6,277 nucleotides of DNA from Pseudomonadota bacterium (GCA_021817355.1 JAKAVI010000458.1:1-6277); one strand, 5' to 3'. Positions 1 through 5,596 are shown, counted from the stretch's first letter. Made by a program: numbers and translations. The notes: generated by a model not told the origin, from the letters alone.

Positions 1-835
1 AGCTGCGATAGCCAAGCAGTCTGGCAAGTTCCAGACGCAGCTTCAGGATCTCGCCCATGCGGGCCCGATTGTCCTGCGCATTGCCACGCCGGCCGCGACT
101 GGCCCATGCGCCCAATACTTTTTCCCGCACTGTGCGGCTATGGGCATAGGTGAGGACCGCTTCCACGGAGGAGCGCGAGGCGTTGACGGCGTAGGGACTG
201 TCTAGACCGTTTTCGCGGGCCAGTTCCGTAGCTGCAATGCGGGCAAATTCCGGCAACCCCTCGGCCTCCTCGGCCGACAGTGGCATGATGCTCTGCTGTT
301 CGTCGGCAAGTACAGCCTGGGAAAATTCAGTGCCGAGTATGGCAAGCTTTTCACTGATCTGGGCGAAACGCTCCTTTTGTGCGTTATCGAGCTGGGCACC
401 GGCGCGGATAAAGTCCAGGCGATAGCGGTCGAGTACGCGGCGGTGTTCGTCGTCGGGAAGCTGGTCGCGTGCTTCGCGCCAGATCTGATCGATGCGGGTA
501 AAAAGCGCACTATTCAGATAGATCGCGGTAAAGTGGCGGGAGAGCACCGGGGCCATCTCAAGCTCGATAGCCTGCAGCTCGGAATTGGTGTGCGAGCTTG
601 CTAGATTGTAGAATACGTGTTCGACGCGGCGCAAAGAACGGCCGCTGCGCTCCAGAGCTTCAATCGTGTTAACGAAGCTCGGCTGCTCTGGATTGGACGC
701 AATGGCGTCGATTTCGGCGTTGTGTTCGCGCAATGCGGCTTCGAAGGCCGGGCGAAAATGTTCAGGCCGGATACGATCAAAAGGTGGGGCCTCGAATGGG
801 GTTTGCCACCGGACGAAAAATGGATTGTCTTGCAT
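1..835 (-). CDS. dcp: M3-family peptidyl-dipeptidase (Dcp-like), N-terminal 278 residues, partial
   Basis: This is the N-terminal part of a thimet-type metallopeptidase that removes dipeptides or degrades short peptides. The open frame runs off the left window edge with no stop. Seen: the start MQDNPFFVRWQTPFEAPPFD, then F-x-x-A-F-E-x-A, 'NPEQPSFVNTIEALERSG', 'SHTNSELQ', 'AIYLNSALFTRID', and 'DNRARMGEILKLRLELARLLGYRS' at the edge. All align in order, by memory, with the helical N-terminal domain of E. coli Dcp. The zinc HEXXH site lies in the missing C-terminal ~400 residues, so activity cannot be judged here. ATG at 835 is preferred because an AAGG lies 8 nt upstream and it matches the usual Dcp start. 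The frame stays open about 38 codons further upstream, but I see no ATG, GTG or TTG there. The family also includes oligopeptidase A; the NPF-type start and the rest favour Dcp. It lies 203 nt downstream of the SIMPL gene on the same strand. Confidence 0.9.
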   Translation of the reverse strand, partial: MQDNPFFVRWQTPFEAPPFDRIRPEHFRPAFEAALREHNAEIDAIASNPEQPSFVNTIEALERSGRSLRRVEHVFYNLASSHTNSELQAIELEMAPVLSRHFTAIYLNSALFTRIDQIWREARDQLPDDEHRRVLDRYRLDFIRAGAQLDNAQKERFAQISEKLAILGTEFSQAVLADEQQSIMPLSAEEAEGLPEFARIAATELARENGLDSPYAVNASRSSVEAVLTYAHSRTVREKVLGAWASRGRRGNAQDNRARMGEILKLRLELARLLGYRS

Positions 836-1038
836 CGCAGAAGCCTTGCTGGTCGCCTCTGGGCTTAGCGCGAAGATGGGTTCGCCGTCCAGAACCAGAG
901 TGACCGGCTCCGACTGGCAGTCTCGGCGGCGCGGATCGCAAGGCCTACGTCACCAGGCAAAATGTCTGGTCGCTGGCCCTATGGTGCTATTCCACGGATG
1001 GTCCAGGCGTACAACCCAGTTGCCTGCGCCGAACCTGT

Positions 1039-1728
1039 TCAGCGCAGCGCCCAGGAAATCGTCACAGAAGCCTCCACCTTCTGCAGGCCAGGCGCGACCG
1101 GCGTCCGAGCCAGAGCCATGGTTCGCAGAACAAAAGGTTGGGGCGGCTGCTCGCTACCGGCCGCAATCGACTGGATGGGGCCAAGGCGCACACCGGCCGC
1201 CCTGGCATAGGTCTTGGCCGCGCGCATGGCCGCATCGACCGCCTTGGCGCGGGCCCTGGCGAGGAACGGTGCAGGCTTCGAGACCAAAAAGCGTACACCG
1301 TCGATGCGATTGGCGCCCGCCTTTACAAGTCCATCGACGACACTGCCTACATCCTGGCGCTCCGGCACCGTCACGGTGACGACATTGGTGGCTCTATAAC
1401 TGAGGATCCGGTCCTTCCGGCTGGCTCCGGTGCCATAGTCGGGAAAGAGGGCGAGCTCACTCGTGCGAATGTCGGCCTTGGGTATGCCGGTCCTGGCCAG
1501 GGTGGCAAAAATGTCTCCCATCTTGGCATTATTCTTTGCCAGAGCGCTCTGAGCGTCGGGAGCTTCAGTGGTCACCCCGGCGCTCACCACGGCTTCGTCG
1601 GGTAAGACGGTAACCTCCCCATACCCTGTGACAGTTAACTGACGTGGCGTCTGGGGCTGGGCAAACGCGGCACCCACTGGCAGGGTACTGAACAGCAATC
1701 CCATGAGTACCGGCTTAAATGCGGCCAT
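1039..1728 (-). CDS. SIMPL (DUF541/YggE-like) domain protein, exported
   Basis: A 229-residue protein of the SIMPL/DUF541 family, whose E. coli member YggE is linked to oxidative-stress defence; the molecular function is not well defined. Seen: an N-terminal signal peptide (residues 1-23, hydrophobic LMGLLFSTLPVGAAFA, likely cleavage after AFA). The family signature follows: 'LTVTGYGEVTVLPDEAVVSAGV' at about 31-52, 'NNAKMGDIFATLARTGIPKADIRTSELALFPDY' at about 66-98, 'YRATNVVTVTVPE' at about 111-123, and 'AKAVDAAMRAAKTYARAAGVRLGPI' at about 161-185, ending in a beta-strand 'KVEASVTISWAL'. Length is normal for the family. The frame stays open 17 codons upstream (to 1779), but ATG 1728 puts the signal peptide at the N-terminus and has a G-rich ribosome-binding stretch (GGGGGTGCAGG) directly before it. 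It is probably periplasmic or membrane-associated. No obvious terminator follows. Confidence 0.92.
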   Translation of the reverse strand: MAAFKPVLMGLLFSTLPVGAAFAQPQTPRQLTVTGYGEVTVLPDEAVVSAGVTTEAPDAQSALAKNNAKMGDIFATLARTGIPKADIRTSELALFPDYGTGASRKDRILSYRATNVVTVTVPERQDVGSVVDGLVKAGANRIDGVRFLVSKPAPFLARARAKAVDAAMRAAKTYARAAGVRLGPIQSIAAGSEQPPQPFVLRTMALARTPVAPGLQKVEASVTISWALR

Positions 1729-1752
1729 CCTGCACCCCCGCGAAAAGTTACC

Positions 1753-1768
1753 GCGGATAATTGTCCGC
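1753..1768. promoter_or_regulatory. Imperfect palindrome upstream of the SIMPL gene
   Basis: GCGGATAATTGTCCGC is a 16-bp inverted repeat (arms GCGGA/TCCGC, 14 of 16 positions symmetric), 25-40 bp before the SIMPL start codon. The position suits an operator or a promoter-proximal repressor site. I could not place convincing -35 and -10 boxes around it, so the regulatory role is inference. Confidence 0.3.
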
Positions 1769-1794
1769 CGGCAGGGCAAAACTGAGGCAGGGGC

Positions 1795-1822
1795 TTGGGT
1801 CTGCGCAAATTTCTGCTAGAAC
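1795..1822 (+). promoter_or_regulatory. Candidate tRNA promoter
   Basis: TTGGGT (1795-1800) and TAGAAC (1817-1822) are separated by 16 bp, and the expected start falls around 1829, a few bases before the mature tRNA 5' end at 1836. The position and boxes are compatible with a sigma70-type promoter for the tRNA. The boxes match only moderately. Confidence 0.45.
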
Positions 1823-1835
1823 CGGGGCCCCTCTG

Positions 1836-1912
1836 GGGCCTGTAGCTCAGTTGGTTAGAGCCGGCCGCTCATAACGGTCTGGTCGCAGGTTCGAGTCCTG
1901 CCGGGCCCACCA
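1836..1912 (+). tRNA. tRNA-Ile2 (anticodon CAU, lysidine type); tRNA-Met(CAU) is the alternative
   Basis: A complete 77-nt cloverleaf with encoded CCA. Acceptor stem GGGCCTG/CGGGCCC (1836-1842 with 1902-1908, one G-U), discriminator A1909, CCA 1910-1912. D arm GCTC/GAGC with loop AGTTGGTTA. Anticodon stem GGCCG/CGGTC with loop CTCATAA, so the anticodon CAT is at 1870-1872. Variable loop TGGTC. T arm GCAGG/CCTGC with loop TTCGAGT. A CAU anticodon can mean initiator Met, elongator Met or Ile2. Initiator is unlikely because G1-C72 is paired. C4-G69 and C5-G68, which are recognition elements for the lysidine synthetase TilS in E. coli, together with a distal half much like E. coli tRNA-Ile2 (TCATAA...TGGTCGC), favour Ile2, which decodes AUA after C34 is converted to lysidine. 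Automatic annotation may label it Met. Confidence 0.93.
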
Positions 1913-1921
1913 ACCACTCGC

Positions 1922-1974
1922 TTTGTCCAGTCTTGAGACATAGGTAACGTTTCGTACCGGAGACATGGGTTACA
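1922..1974. mobile_element. Possible insertion-sequence end relic (IS481-like appearance) between tRNA and recombinase remnant
   Basis: Two copies of a 14-mer lie 25 bp apart: GAGACATAGGTAAC (1935-1948) and GAGACATGGGTTAC (1960-1973), 12 of 14 identical. Read on the minus strand from 1974 the sequence starts TGTAACCCATGTCTCCGGTA, a TGT-initiated, repeat-bearing end that resembles termini of IS481-family elements as I remember them. The recombinase homology breaks off exactly at this point. No transposase remains. The family assignment is uncertain; the repeat itself is directly visible. Confidence 0.33.
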
Positions 1975-2764
1975 CCCGGCCGCCCAAGTGTTGCATATGG
2001 TCCTTGCGCAGCGATGCGTTCTCATCGCGCAGCCGGGCGCGGGCCACGGTTGCGAACCGGGCAATGTTGCTCTTCGTCAGCAAATGGCGCGGCACCTCCG
2101 GATGCTTCTCCAGCGCAGCGATCATCCGAAGAGCTTCCTCCCGCTCGCCTTCCACCTGCGACAGTGACCGGCAGAACATATCCGTATCTCCGACCGTCCC
2201 GTCGGCGAGGGCGGCATAGAGGCGTTCGATCCGCCCCTCAACCTCACGCAGTTTCCGGCGCAGGTCTTTGGCTTTTGAGGCGTTGACCTCTGTCTTGTTG
2301 CGGGCGCGGTCCAGAAGGCCACGCAGCGACGCCTCCAGCGGGTCGGGCGCGAAGATGCGCTCTTCGAGGCTGTCCAGAACAATCCCGTCAAGGACGGGCA
2401 TCGGGATACTGCGCCCCTTGCAGGATGAGGCGCCTTCATTCACGCGATTGGTGCATGTGTAATAACGATATCGTCCGCCTTTGCCGGTGCGGATCTTAAT
2501 GCCGCCGCCGCAGTTGGCGCAGCGCGCCAATCCCGTGAGCAGCGTCGGGTCGGTGACAACACGCGGCGCAACGCGGGTTGGACGCCGCGCTTCGAGCAGC
2601 TTTGGGACAACCTCAAACGTCTCGGGGTTGATGAGGACAGGTGTGGCGAACGACACCCATTCGCTTTTGTCCTTACTCCGGCTCAGTCGTACGTCAGTCC
2701 GGTTGAAGTAGTGCGTCCCGGCATAGGCTTCGCGCGTCAGAAGCTGATGCACGAGGCCGGAAGT
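1970..2764 (-). pseudogene. Large serine recombinase remnant (C-terminal half: recombinase domain end, zinc ribbon, coiled coil)
   Basis: About 260 residues of a large serine integrase/recombinase. Seen: 'TSGLVHQLLTREAYAGTHYFNR', the end of the PF07508-type recombinase domain, then 'PVLINPETFEVV'. A zinc beta-ribbon follows with cysteines at 78 and 81 (CANC) and at 100 and 111 (YYTC...C), counted from a GTG at 2752. Next are 'GRSIPMPVLDGIVLDSLEERI' and a charged coiled coil (about 135-185). Missing: the whole N-terminal resolvase domain with its catalytic serine, and the last part of the protein, because homology stops at 'DHMQHLGGRV' where a possible IS end begins. It cannot recombine DNA as it stands. 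The upstream frame is closed by TGA 2767-2765, beyond which the same frame encodes a truncated nuclease. The open frame has a possible GTG start at 2752, but I see no good ribosome-binding site, so it is probably not translated on its own. Confidence 0.82.
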
Positions 2765-3244
2765 TCATTTGCGATCCTTGCGGCGGCCGGCCGACAGACC
2801 CTTGCGTTCGAGGATGTCCGTATAGGGAGCGAGCTGCACAGCGTAATGCACTTTGGGCGATGAATTTTCCTCCGGGCCTTCTTCGCCGGCACCCGACTTG
2901 ATGTCGCCGGAGACATAGACGCCGGTTTCCTTGCGGAGCAGGTCAGGGTCGCCGAGCAGGCCGGCTTCCTGAATGCGGCCGCTGTAGATTAGCGGCTCGC
3001 CCCGCTGCATGGCCTCCAGTGTCAGACGCTCTTTTTCGTCCCCGGCATAGGCAGAGAGGTCGAGGAAGGGCAGTTCGAGTCCGGCAATAACCTCGCGCTC
3101 ATAGAGGGAACCCCGTTCCCAAAGCATTTTGACGAAGGGGTTGGGCTCATCCCGTTTTGCCGGATCGCCATAGAGGTCCATCGTGACCCGGTGCGGACAG
3201 GCCACGAGGTCGTACAACATCGAAGCCGTGATGGCTGTCGGCAT
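2765..3244 (-). CDS. TM0106-type RecB-like (PD-(D/E)XK) nuclease, truncated after about 155 residues
   Basis: A 159-residue open frame that matches the N-terminal part of TM0106-family RecB/Cas4-like putative nucleases, which are normally several hundred residues longer. Seen: 'ITASMLYDLVACPHRVTMDLYGDPAKRD' at 5-32, 'LLGDPDLL' with D101, 'GDIKSG' with D114 and K116, and 'QLAPYTDIL' with Q137 and Y141. This is the order of the motif II/III/IV core of Cas4/RecB-like nucleases. C17 is the sort of cysteine used for an iron-sulfur site in relatives, but its partners would be in the lost part. Homology ends around 'LSAGRR'; the last residues (KDRK) and the stop come from the junction with the recombinase remnant. 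ATG 3244 has an excellent ribosome-binding site (AAGGGGGG, 3 nt before the ATG). It is divergent from hipBA and shares the operator-rich gap. Whether the short product folds or acts is unknown; it is most likely a gene remnant. Confidence 0.72.
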   Translation of the reverse strand: MPTAITASMLYDLVACPHRVTMDLYGDPAKRDEPNPFVKMLWERGSLYEREVIAGLELPFLDLSAYAGDEKERLTLEAMQRGEPLIYSGRIQEAGLLGDPDLLRKETGVYVSGDIKSGAGEEGPEENSSPKVHYAVQLAPYTDILERKGLSAGRRKDRK

Positions 3245-3328
3245 AGGCCCCCCTTCAACCAGCCTACGATGCCGATAGACAGCCCATCAAACTTTGAAGC
3301 TCCTGACTGGCATTTTTTACAAGGGGTT

Positions 3329-3344
3329 GGTTTACATATAGACC
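3329..3344. promoter_or_regulatory. HipB-type operator box 1
   Basis: GGTTTACATATAGACC, an imperfect 16-bp palindrome with GG...CC ends and an AT-rich centre. It is the member of the four-box set closest to the divergent nuclease gene and starts 31 bp before box 2. Binding by HipB is inferred from its position. Confidence 0.55.
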
Positions 3345-3359
3345 GAATCCCCCTGATTT

Positions 3360-3375
3360 GGATCATATATGATCC
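3360..3375. promoter_or_regulatory. HipB-type operator box 2 (perfect palindrome)
   Basis: GGATCATATATGATCC is a perfect 16-bp palindrome. It ends 6 bp before the -35 hexamer of the hipBA promoter, so a bound dimer would touch or block RNA polymerase. It is the strongest box of the set and the likely high-affinity site. Confidence 0.7.
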
Positions 3376-3381
3376 ATTGGG

Positions 3382-3409
3382 TTGACTTCGGCCGTTGTTC
3401 CGCTAGAAT
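3382..3409 (+). promoter_or_regulatory. hipBA promoter
   Basis: TTGACT (-35, 3382-3387) and TAGAAT (-10, 3404-3409) with a 16-bp spacer, a good sigma70-type promoter. The predicted start is near 3416, inside operator box 3, giving a leader of about 40 nt before hipB. The promoter fills the gap between boxes 2 and 3, the arrangement expected for autorepression by a HipB-like antitoxin. Confidence 0.72.
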
Positions 3410-3425
3410 GGATCATATATAGGCC
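3410..3425. promoter_or_regulatory. HipB-type operator box 3
   Basis: GGATCATATATAGGCC shares its first 11 bases with box 2 and begins at the base after the -10 hexamer, covering the predicted transcription start. The second half is degenerate (AGGCC instead of GATCC). Confidence 0.62.
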
Positions 3426-3440
3426 GAAAGTACCAAATAC

Positions 3441-3456
3441 GGCTCATATATAGGTC
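3441..3456. promoter_or_regulatory. HipB-type operator box 4, abutting the hipB start codon
   Basis: GGCTCATATATAGGTC begins 31 bp after box 3, the same spacing as box 1 to box 2, and ends on the base before the first possible hipB ATG (3457). Its AGG may double as part of a weak ribosome-binding site for that ATG. Confidence 0.58.
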
Positions 3457-3825
3457 ATGGTGATCGGGATGACGGCGACGCATAAGACGCACAAGACGCA
3501 TAAAAGGGCACATTCGCGCTACGCGCTGGAGGGGCTTAGCCTGTTCGGCAAGACCATCCGGCTCGGCCGAATGCAGCACCGGCTAACCGCACAGGAGTTG
3601 GCCGAGCGGATCGGCGTCTCGCGGAGCACCTTACAGCGTATCGAAAAGGGCGATCCCAAAGTCGAAATCGGACTGATGTTCGAAGCCGCTGCCATCGTCG
3701 GCGTAAAGCTGTTCGATGCGGACGACAAGGCTATCACAGCACTTTCGGACCGCACGGACGACCGCATCGCGCTGCTGCCTAAGCACGTCTACAAGGCCGG
3801 CAAGCAGGTCGTCGATGAATTCTAA
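3457..3825 (+). CDS. hipB: HipB-like antitoxin, XRE-type helix-turn-helix
   Basis: A 122-residue XRE/Cro-CI-type DNA-binding protein, the expected antitoxin and autorepressor of the HipA kinase encoded next to it. Seen: helix-turn-helix at about residues 32-86 ('GKTIRLGRMQHRLTAQELAERIGVSRSTLQRIEKGDPKVEIGLMFEAAAIVGV'), with the recognition helix in 'GVSRSTLQRIEKG' (53-65). The length is somewhat longer than E. coli HipB because of a basic N-terminal arm holding three tandem THK triplets (residues 8-16), encoded by a 9-bp repeat. ATG 3457 is the first start and directly follows an operator box; ATG 3469 (residue 5) is a real alternative, as neither has a strong ribosome-binding site. The stop overlaps the start of hipA by 11 nt, which implies translational coupling. 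It is probably repressed by itself, or with HipA, through the four upstream boxes. The pair HTH antitoxin plus HipA is well established; the specific sites are inferred. Confidence 0.9.
   Translation: MVIGMTATHKTHKTHKRAHSRYALEGLSLFGKTIRLGRMQHRLTAQELAERIGVSRSTLQRIEKGDPKVEIGLMFEAAAIVGVKLFDADDKAITALSDRTDDRIALLPKHVYKAGKQVVDEF
3478..3504 (+). repeat. Three 9-bp tandem repeats encoding THK-THK-THK
   Basis: ACGCATAAG, ACGCACAAG and ACGCATAAA lie head to tail inside the hipB N-terminus. The unit is a multiple of three, so copy change by slippage would keep the frame and lengthen or shorten the basic arm before the helix-turn-helix. Confidence 0.8.
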
Positions 3826-5143
3826 GGTCCCCACATACGATGAAGCCTATGTCTGGGTCTGGCTGCCGGGTGCGACCGCGCCTGTTATTGCCGGACGGCT
3901 CTATGCCCATGACGGGCTCGTCAGCTTCAACTATGGCCGCAGCTATCGCGAGCTGCGCGAGGCCATCCCGCTTTATCTCCCCGAACTGCCATTGAAGGCT
4001 GGCGAACTGCCGCTGCTGGCGGGCCTGACCATGCCCGGCTGCATCCGCGACGCCGCTCCCGATGCCTGGGGACGGCGGGTGATCCTCAATCGCACGTTCG
4101 GGGTGAAGGGCGATGAAGTCGCAAAGCTCGATCTCTCGGAGCTGACCTTCTTGCTGGAATCAGGGTCGGATCGCATCGGCGCGCTCGATTTTCAGTTTTC
4201 GCCGACGAAGTACGAGCCACGCGTGCCGACCAATGCCACGCTTGAAGAGCTCGTCCAATCGGCGGAGCGCGTAGAGAAAGGTATTCCGCTCACTCCCGAA
4301 TTGGATCAGGCGCTGCATCACGGCAGCTCGATCGGCGGCGCCCGGCCCAAGGCGCTGATCGAGGACGGCGCCGTCAAGCATGTCGCGAAATTTTCTTCCT
4401 CCACCGATATTTACAGCGTCGTCAAAGGCGAATTCATCGCCATGCGGCTGGCCGCGCTGTGCGGAATCAATGCCGCGCCCGTCTCACTAGTTCGCGCCGC
4501 TCATAAAGATGTGCTGCTCGTCGAGCGCTTCGACCGGATCAAGGCCGACGGCGGCTGGCAGCGCAAATCTATGGTCTCAGCGCTGACGATGCTCGCGCTT
4601 GACGAGATGATGGCGCGTTACGCCAGCTATCAGGATTTGGCGGAAATCATTCGTCACCGCTTCACCGCGCCGTCCGAAACTTTGCGCGAGCTGTTCAGCC
4701 GCATTGTCTTCAATATCCTTTGCGGCAACACCGACGATCATGCCCGTAATCATGCAGCGTTCTGGGATGGGGCCAAGCTCACCCTCACGCCTGCTTACGA
4801 CATTTGTCCGCAGGCCCGCAGCGGCCAAGAGGCCAGCCAAGCCATGCTCATCAGTGGCAATAGCCGCATGAGCCGGATCGCATCCTGCCTCGAAGCCGCG
4901 CATCACTTTCTCCTAGGACAGCCCGAAGCTGCTGCCATCGTGGAAGGCCAGCTCCGCTGCATTGCGGAGAACTGGTCGCCCGTGACGGAGGAAGCTGCGC
5001 TCTCCGACACAGATCGCAATCTCTTCTGGGGTCGCCAATTTCTTAATCCTTACGCTTTTACGGCGCTCGACGGGAGCGCCGATGCTCTCCGCCTTCTGGC
5101 TGACGAACTGCGAAACACTGTCCACGCCTCATCCGGAGCCTAG
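3815..5143 (+). CDS. hipA: HipA-family serine/threonine kinase toxin
   Basis: A 442-residue, full-length HipA-type kinase. E. coli HipA phosphorylates glutamyl-tRNA synthetase and causes growth arrest and persistence; the substrate here cannot be told from sequence. Seen: the N-terminal couple_hipA region (about 10-115, 'YVWVWLPGATAPVIAGRLY', 'AAPDAWGRRVI'); the Gly-rich loop 'SSIGGARPKALI' (171-182), whose S172 matches the autophosphorylated S150 of E. coli HipA; 'HVAKF' with K192 as the likely ATP lysine; 'LLVERFDR' (234-241); catalytic 'CGNTDDHARN' with D307 and N312; and the metal-binding 'LTPAYDI' with D329. All key kinase residues are present, so it looks active. ATG 3815 is chosen because it overlaps the hipB stop by 11 nt, has an AGG 6 nt upstream and yields a normal family length. 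The longer frame from 3716 would read through hipB in another frame and is rejected. The TAG stop is followed in the same frame by the next gene. Confidence 0.94.
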   Translation: MNSKVPTYDEAYVWVWLPGATAPVIAGRLYAHDGLVSFNYGRSYRELREAIPLYLPELPLKAGELPLLAGLTMPGCIRDAAPDAWGRRVILNRTFGVKGDEVAKLDLSELTFLLESGSDRIGALDFQFSPTKYEPRVPTNATLEELVQSAERVEKGIPLTPELDQALHHGSSIGGARPKALIEDGAVKHVAKFSSSTDIYSVVKGEFIAMRLAALCGINAAPVSLVRAAHKDVLLVERFDRIKADGGWQRKSMVSALTMLALDEMMARYASYQDLAEIIRHRFTAPSETLRELFSRIVFNILCGNTDDHARNHAAFWDGAKLTLTPAYDICPQARSGQEASQAMLISGNSRMSRIASCLEAAHHFLLGQPEAAAIVEGQLRCIAENWSPVTEEAALSDTDRNLFWGRQFLNPYAFTALDGSADALRLLADELRNTVHASSGA

Positions 5144-5203
5144 ATACTTACGCCACCGCCCATCTTCGCGCAAACTCCGTCCGGCACTAAGGCGCAACAG
5201 TAC

Positions 5204-5596
5204 TTGCATCGTGCAAGAATGTTCACAGATGCATCGATGTCGCTTCCCGATTACTCAAACGGTGAAAAATATTGGACGAAGTACGCCTTGCTGACACATG
5301 CGATAGAGCTTTCTCTAAAAAGTTTCGCCGAGTATTCGGTCGCGGCCGGTAAACCGCTCGGCAAACATGTACCGAACCACGACTTGACCGGGTGGTATGA
5401 GCTGGCGCTTCAATATGGCTTTCCCGATCAGCCGGGCGTTGCCGAAAATATCGGCATCTTGAACGAGCTTCACCTTACCCATTATTCGCGCTACCCGCAG
5501 CAATCGGCGACGCCAATTCCGGGAGCGCAAAGCATTGCAGATACGACGGTTTATTATCTGATTTCGACATTCACTGCGTCCATTAACTCACGTTAG
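5204..5596 (+). CDS. Hypothetical helical protein, possibly HEPN-like
   Basis: About 130 residues, of unknown function. Seen: 'EKYWTKYALLTHAIELSLKSFAEYSVAAGK' (21-50), 'NHDLTGWYELALQYGF' (58-73), 'GVAENIGILNELHLTHYSRYPQ' (78-99) and a final helix 'DTTVYYLISTFTASI'. It is a helical protein with an H-x-x-E-L-x-L-K segment of the kind seen in HEPN-like accessory proteins. I do not see an RX4-6H catalytic motif, so an RNase role is not supported. The start is unclear. The frame is open all the way back to the hipA TAG without ATG, GTG or TTG until TTG 5204. That codon has an AAGG 11 nt away (rather far); ATG 5219 is an alternative with no clear site. Residues upstream of 5204 (KAQQY) would extend the following 'LHRARMFTDA' helix, so the natural start may have been lost. 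It lies 60 nt after hipA and may be co-transcribed with it. Confidence 0.6.
   Translation: MHRARMFTDASMSLPDYSNGEKYWTKYALLTHAIELSLKSFAEYSVAAGKPLGKHVPNHDLTGWYELALQYGFPDQPGVAENIGILNELHLTHYSRYPQQSATPIPGAQSIADTTVYYLISTFTASINSR

Noticed and set aside
666..1379. Long plus-strand open frame (237 residues) and overlapping frames at 962-1210 and 1138-1605
   Set aside because: They lie antisense to the Dcp start and the SIMPL gene, have Arg/Pro/Trp-rich composition and no recognisable domain; they are shadows of GC-rich coding sequence.
1855..2064. Minus-strand open frame of 69 residues containing 'GRTRTCDQTVMSGRL'
   Set aside because: It is antisense to the tRNA. The RTRTCD-type string is a well-known false translation of tRNA gene sequence.
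1970..2752. Functional serine integrase of an active element
   Set aside because: The catalytic resolvase domain is absent and the C-terminus is cut off, so it cannot act.
3329..3456. Regularly spaced repeats as a CRISPR array
   Set aside because: The units are 16-bp palindromes with 15- and 34-bp gaps placed around a promoter; there are only four and the 'spacers' include promoter elements.
3716..3814. Upstream extension of hipA by 33 residues
   Set aside because: It overlaps hipB in another frame, encodes low-complexity Ser/Arg sequence, and ATG 3815 has better spacing and family length.
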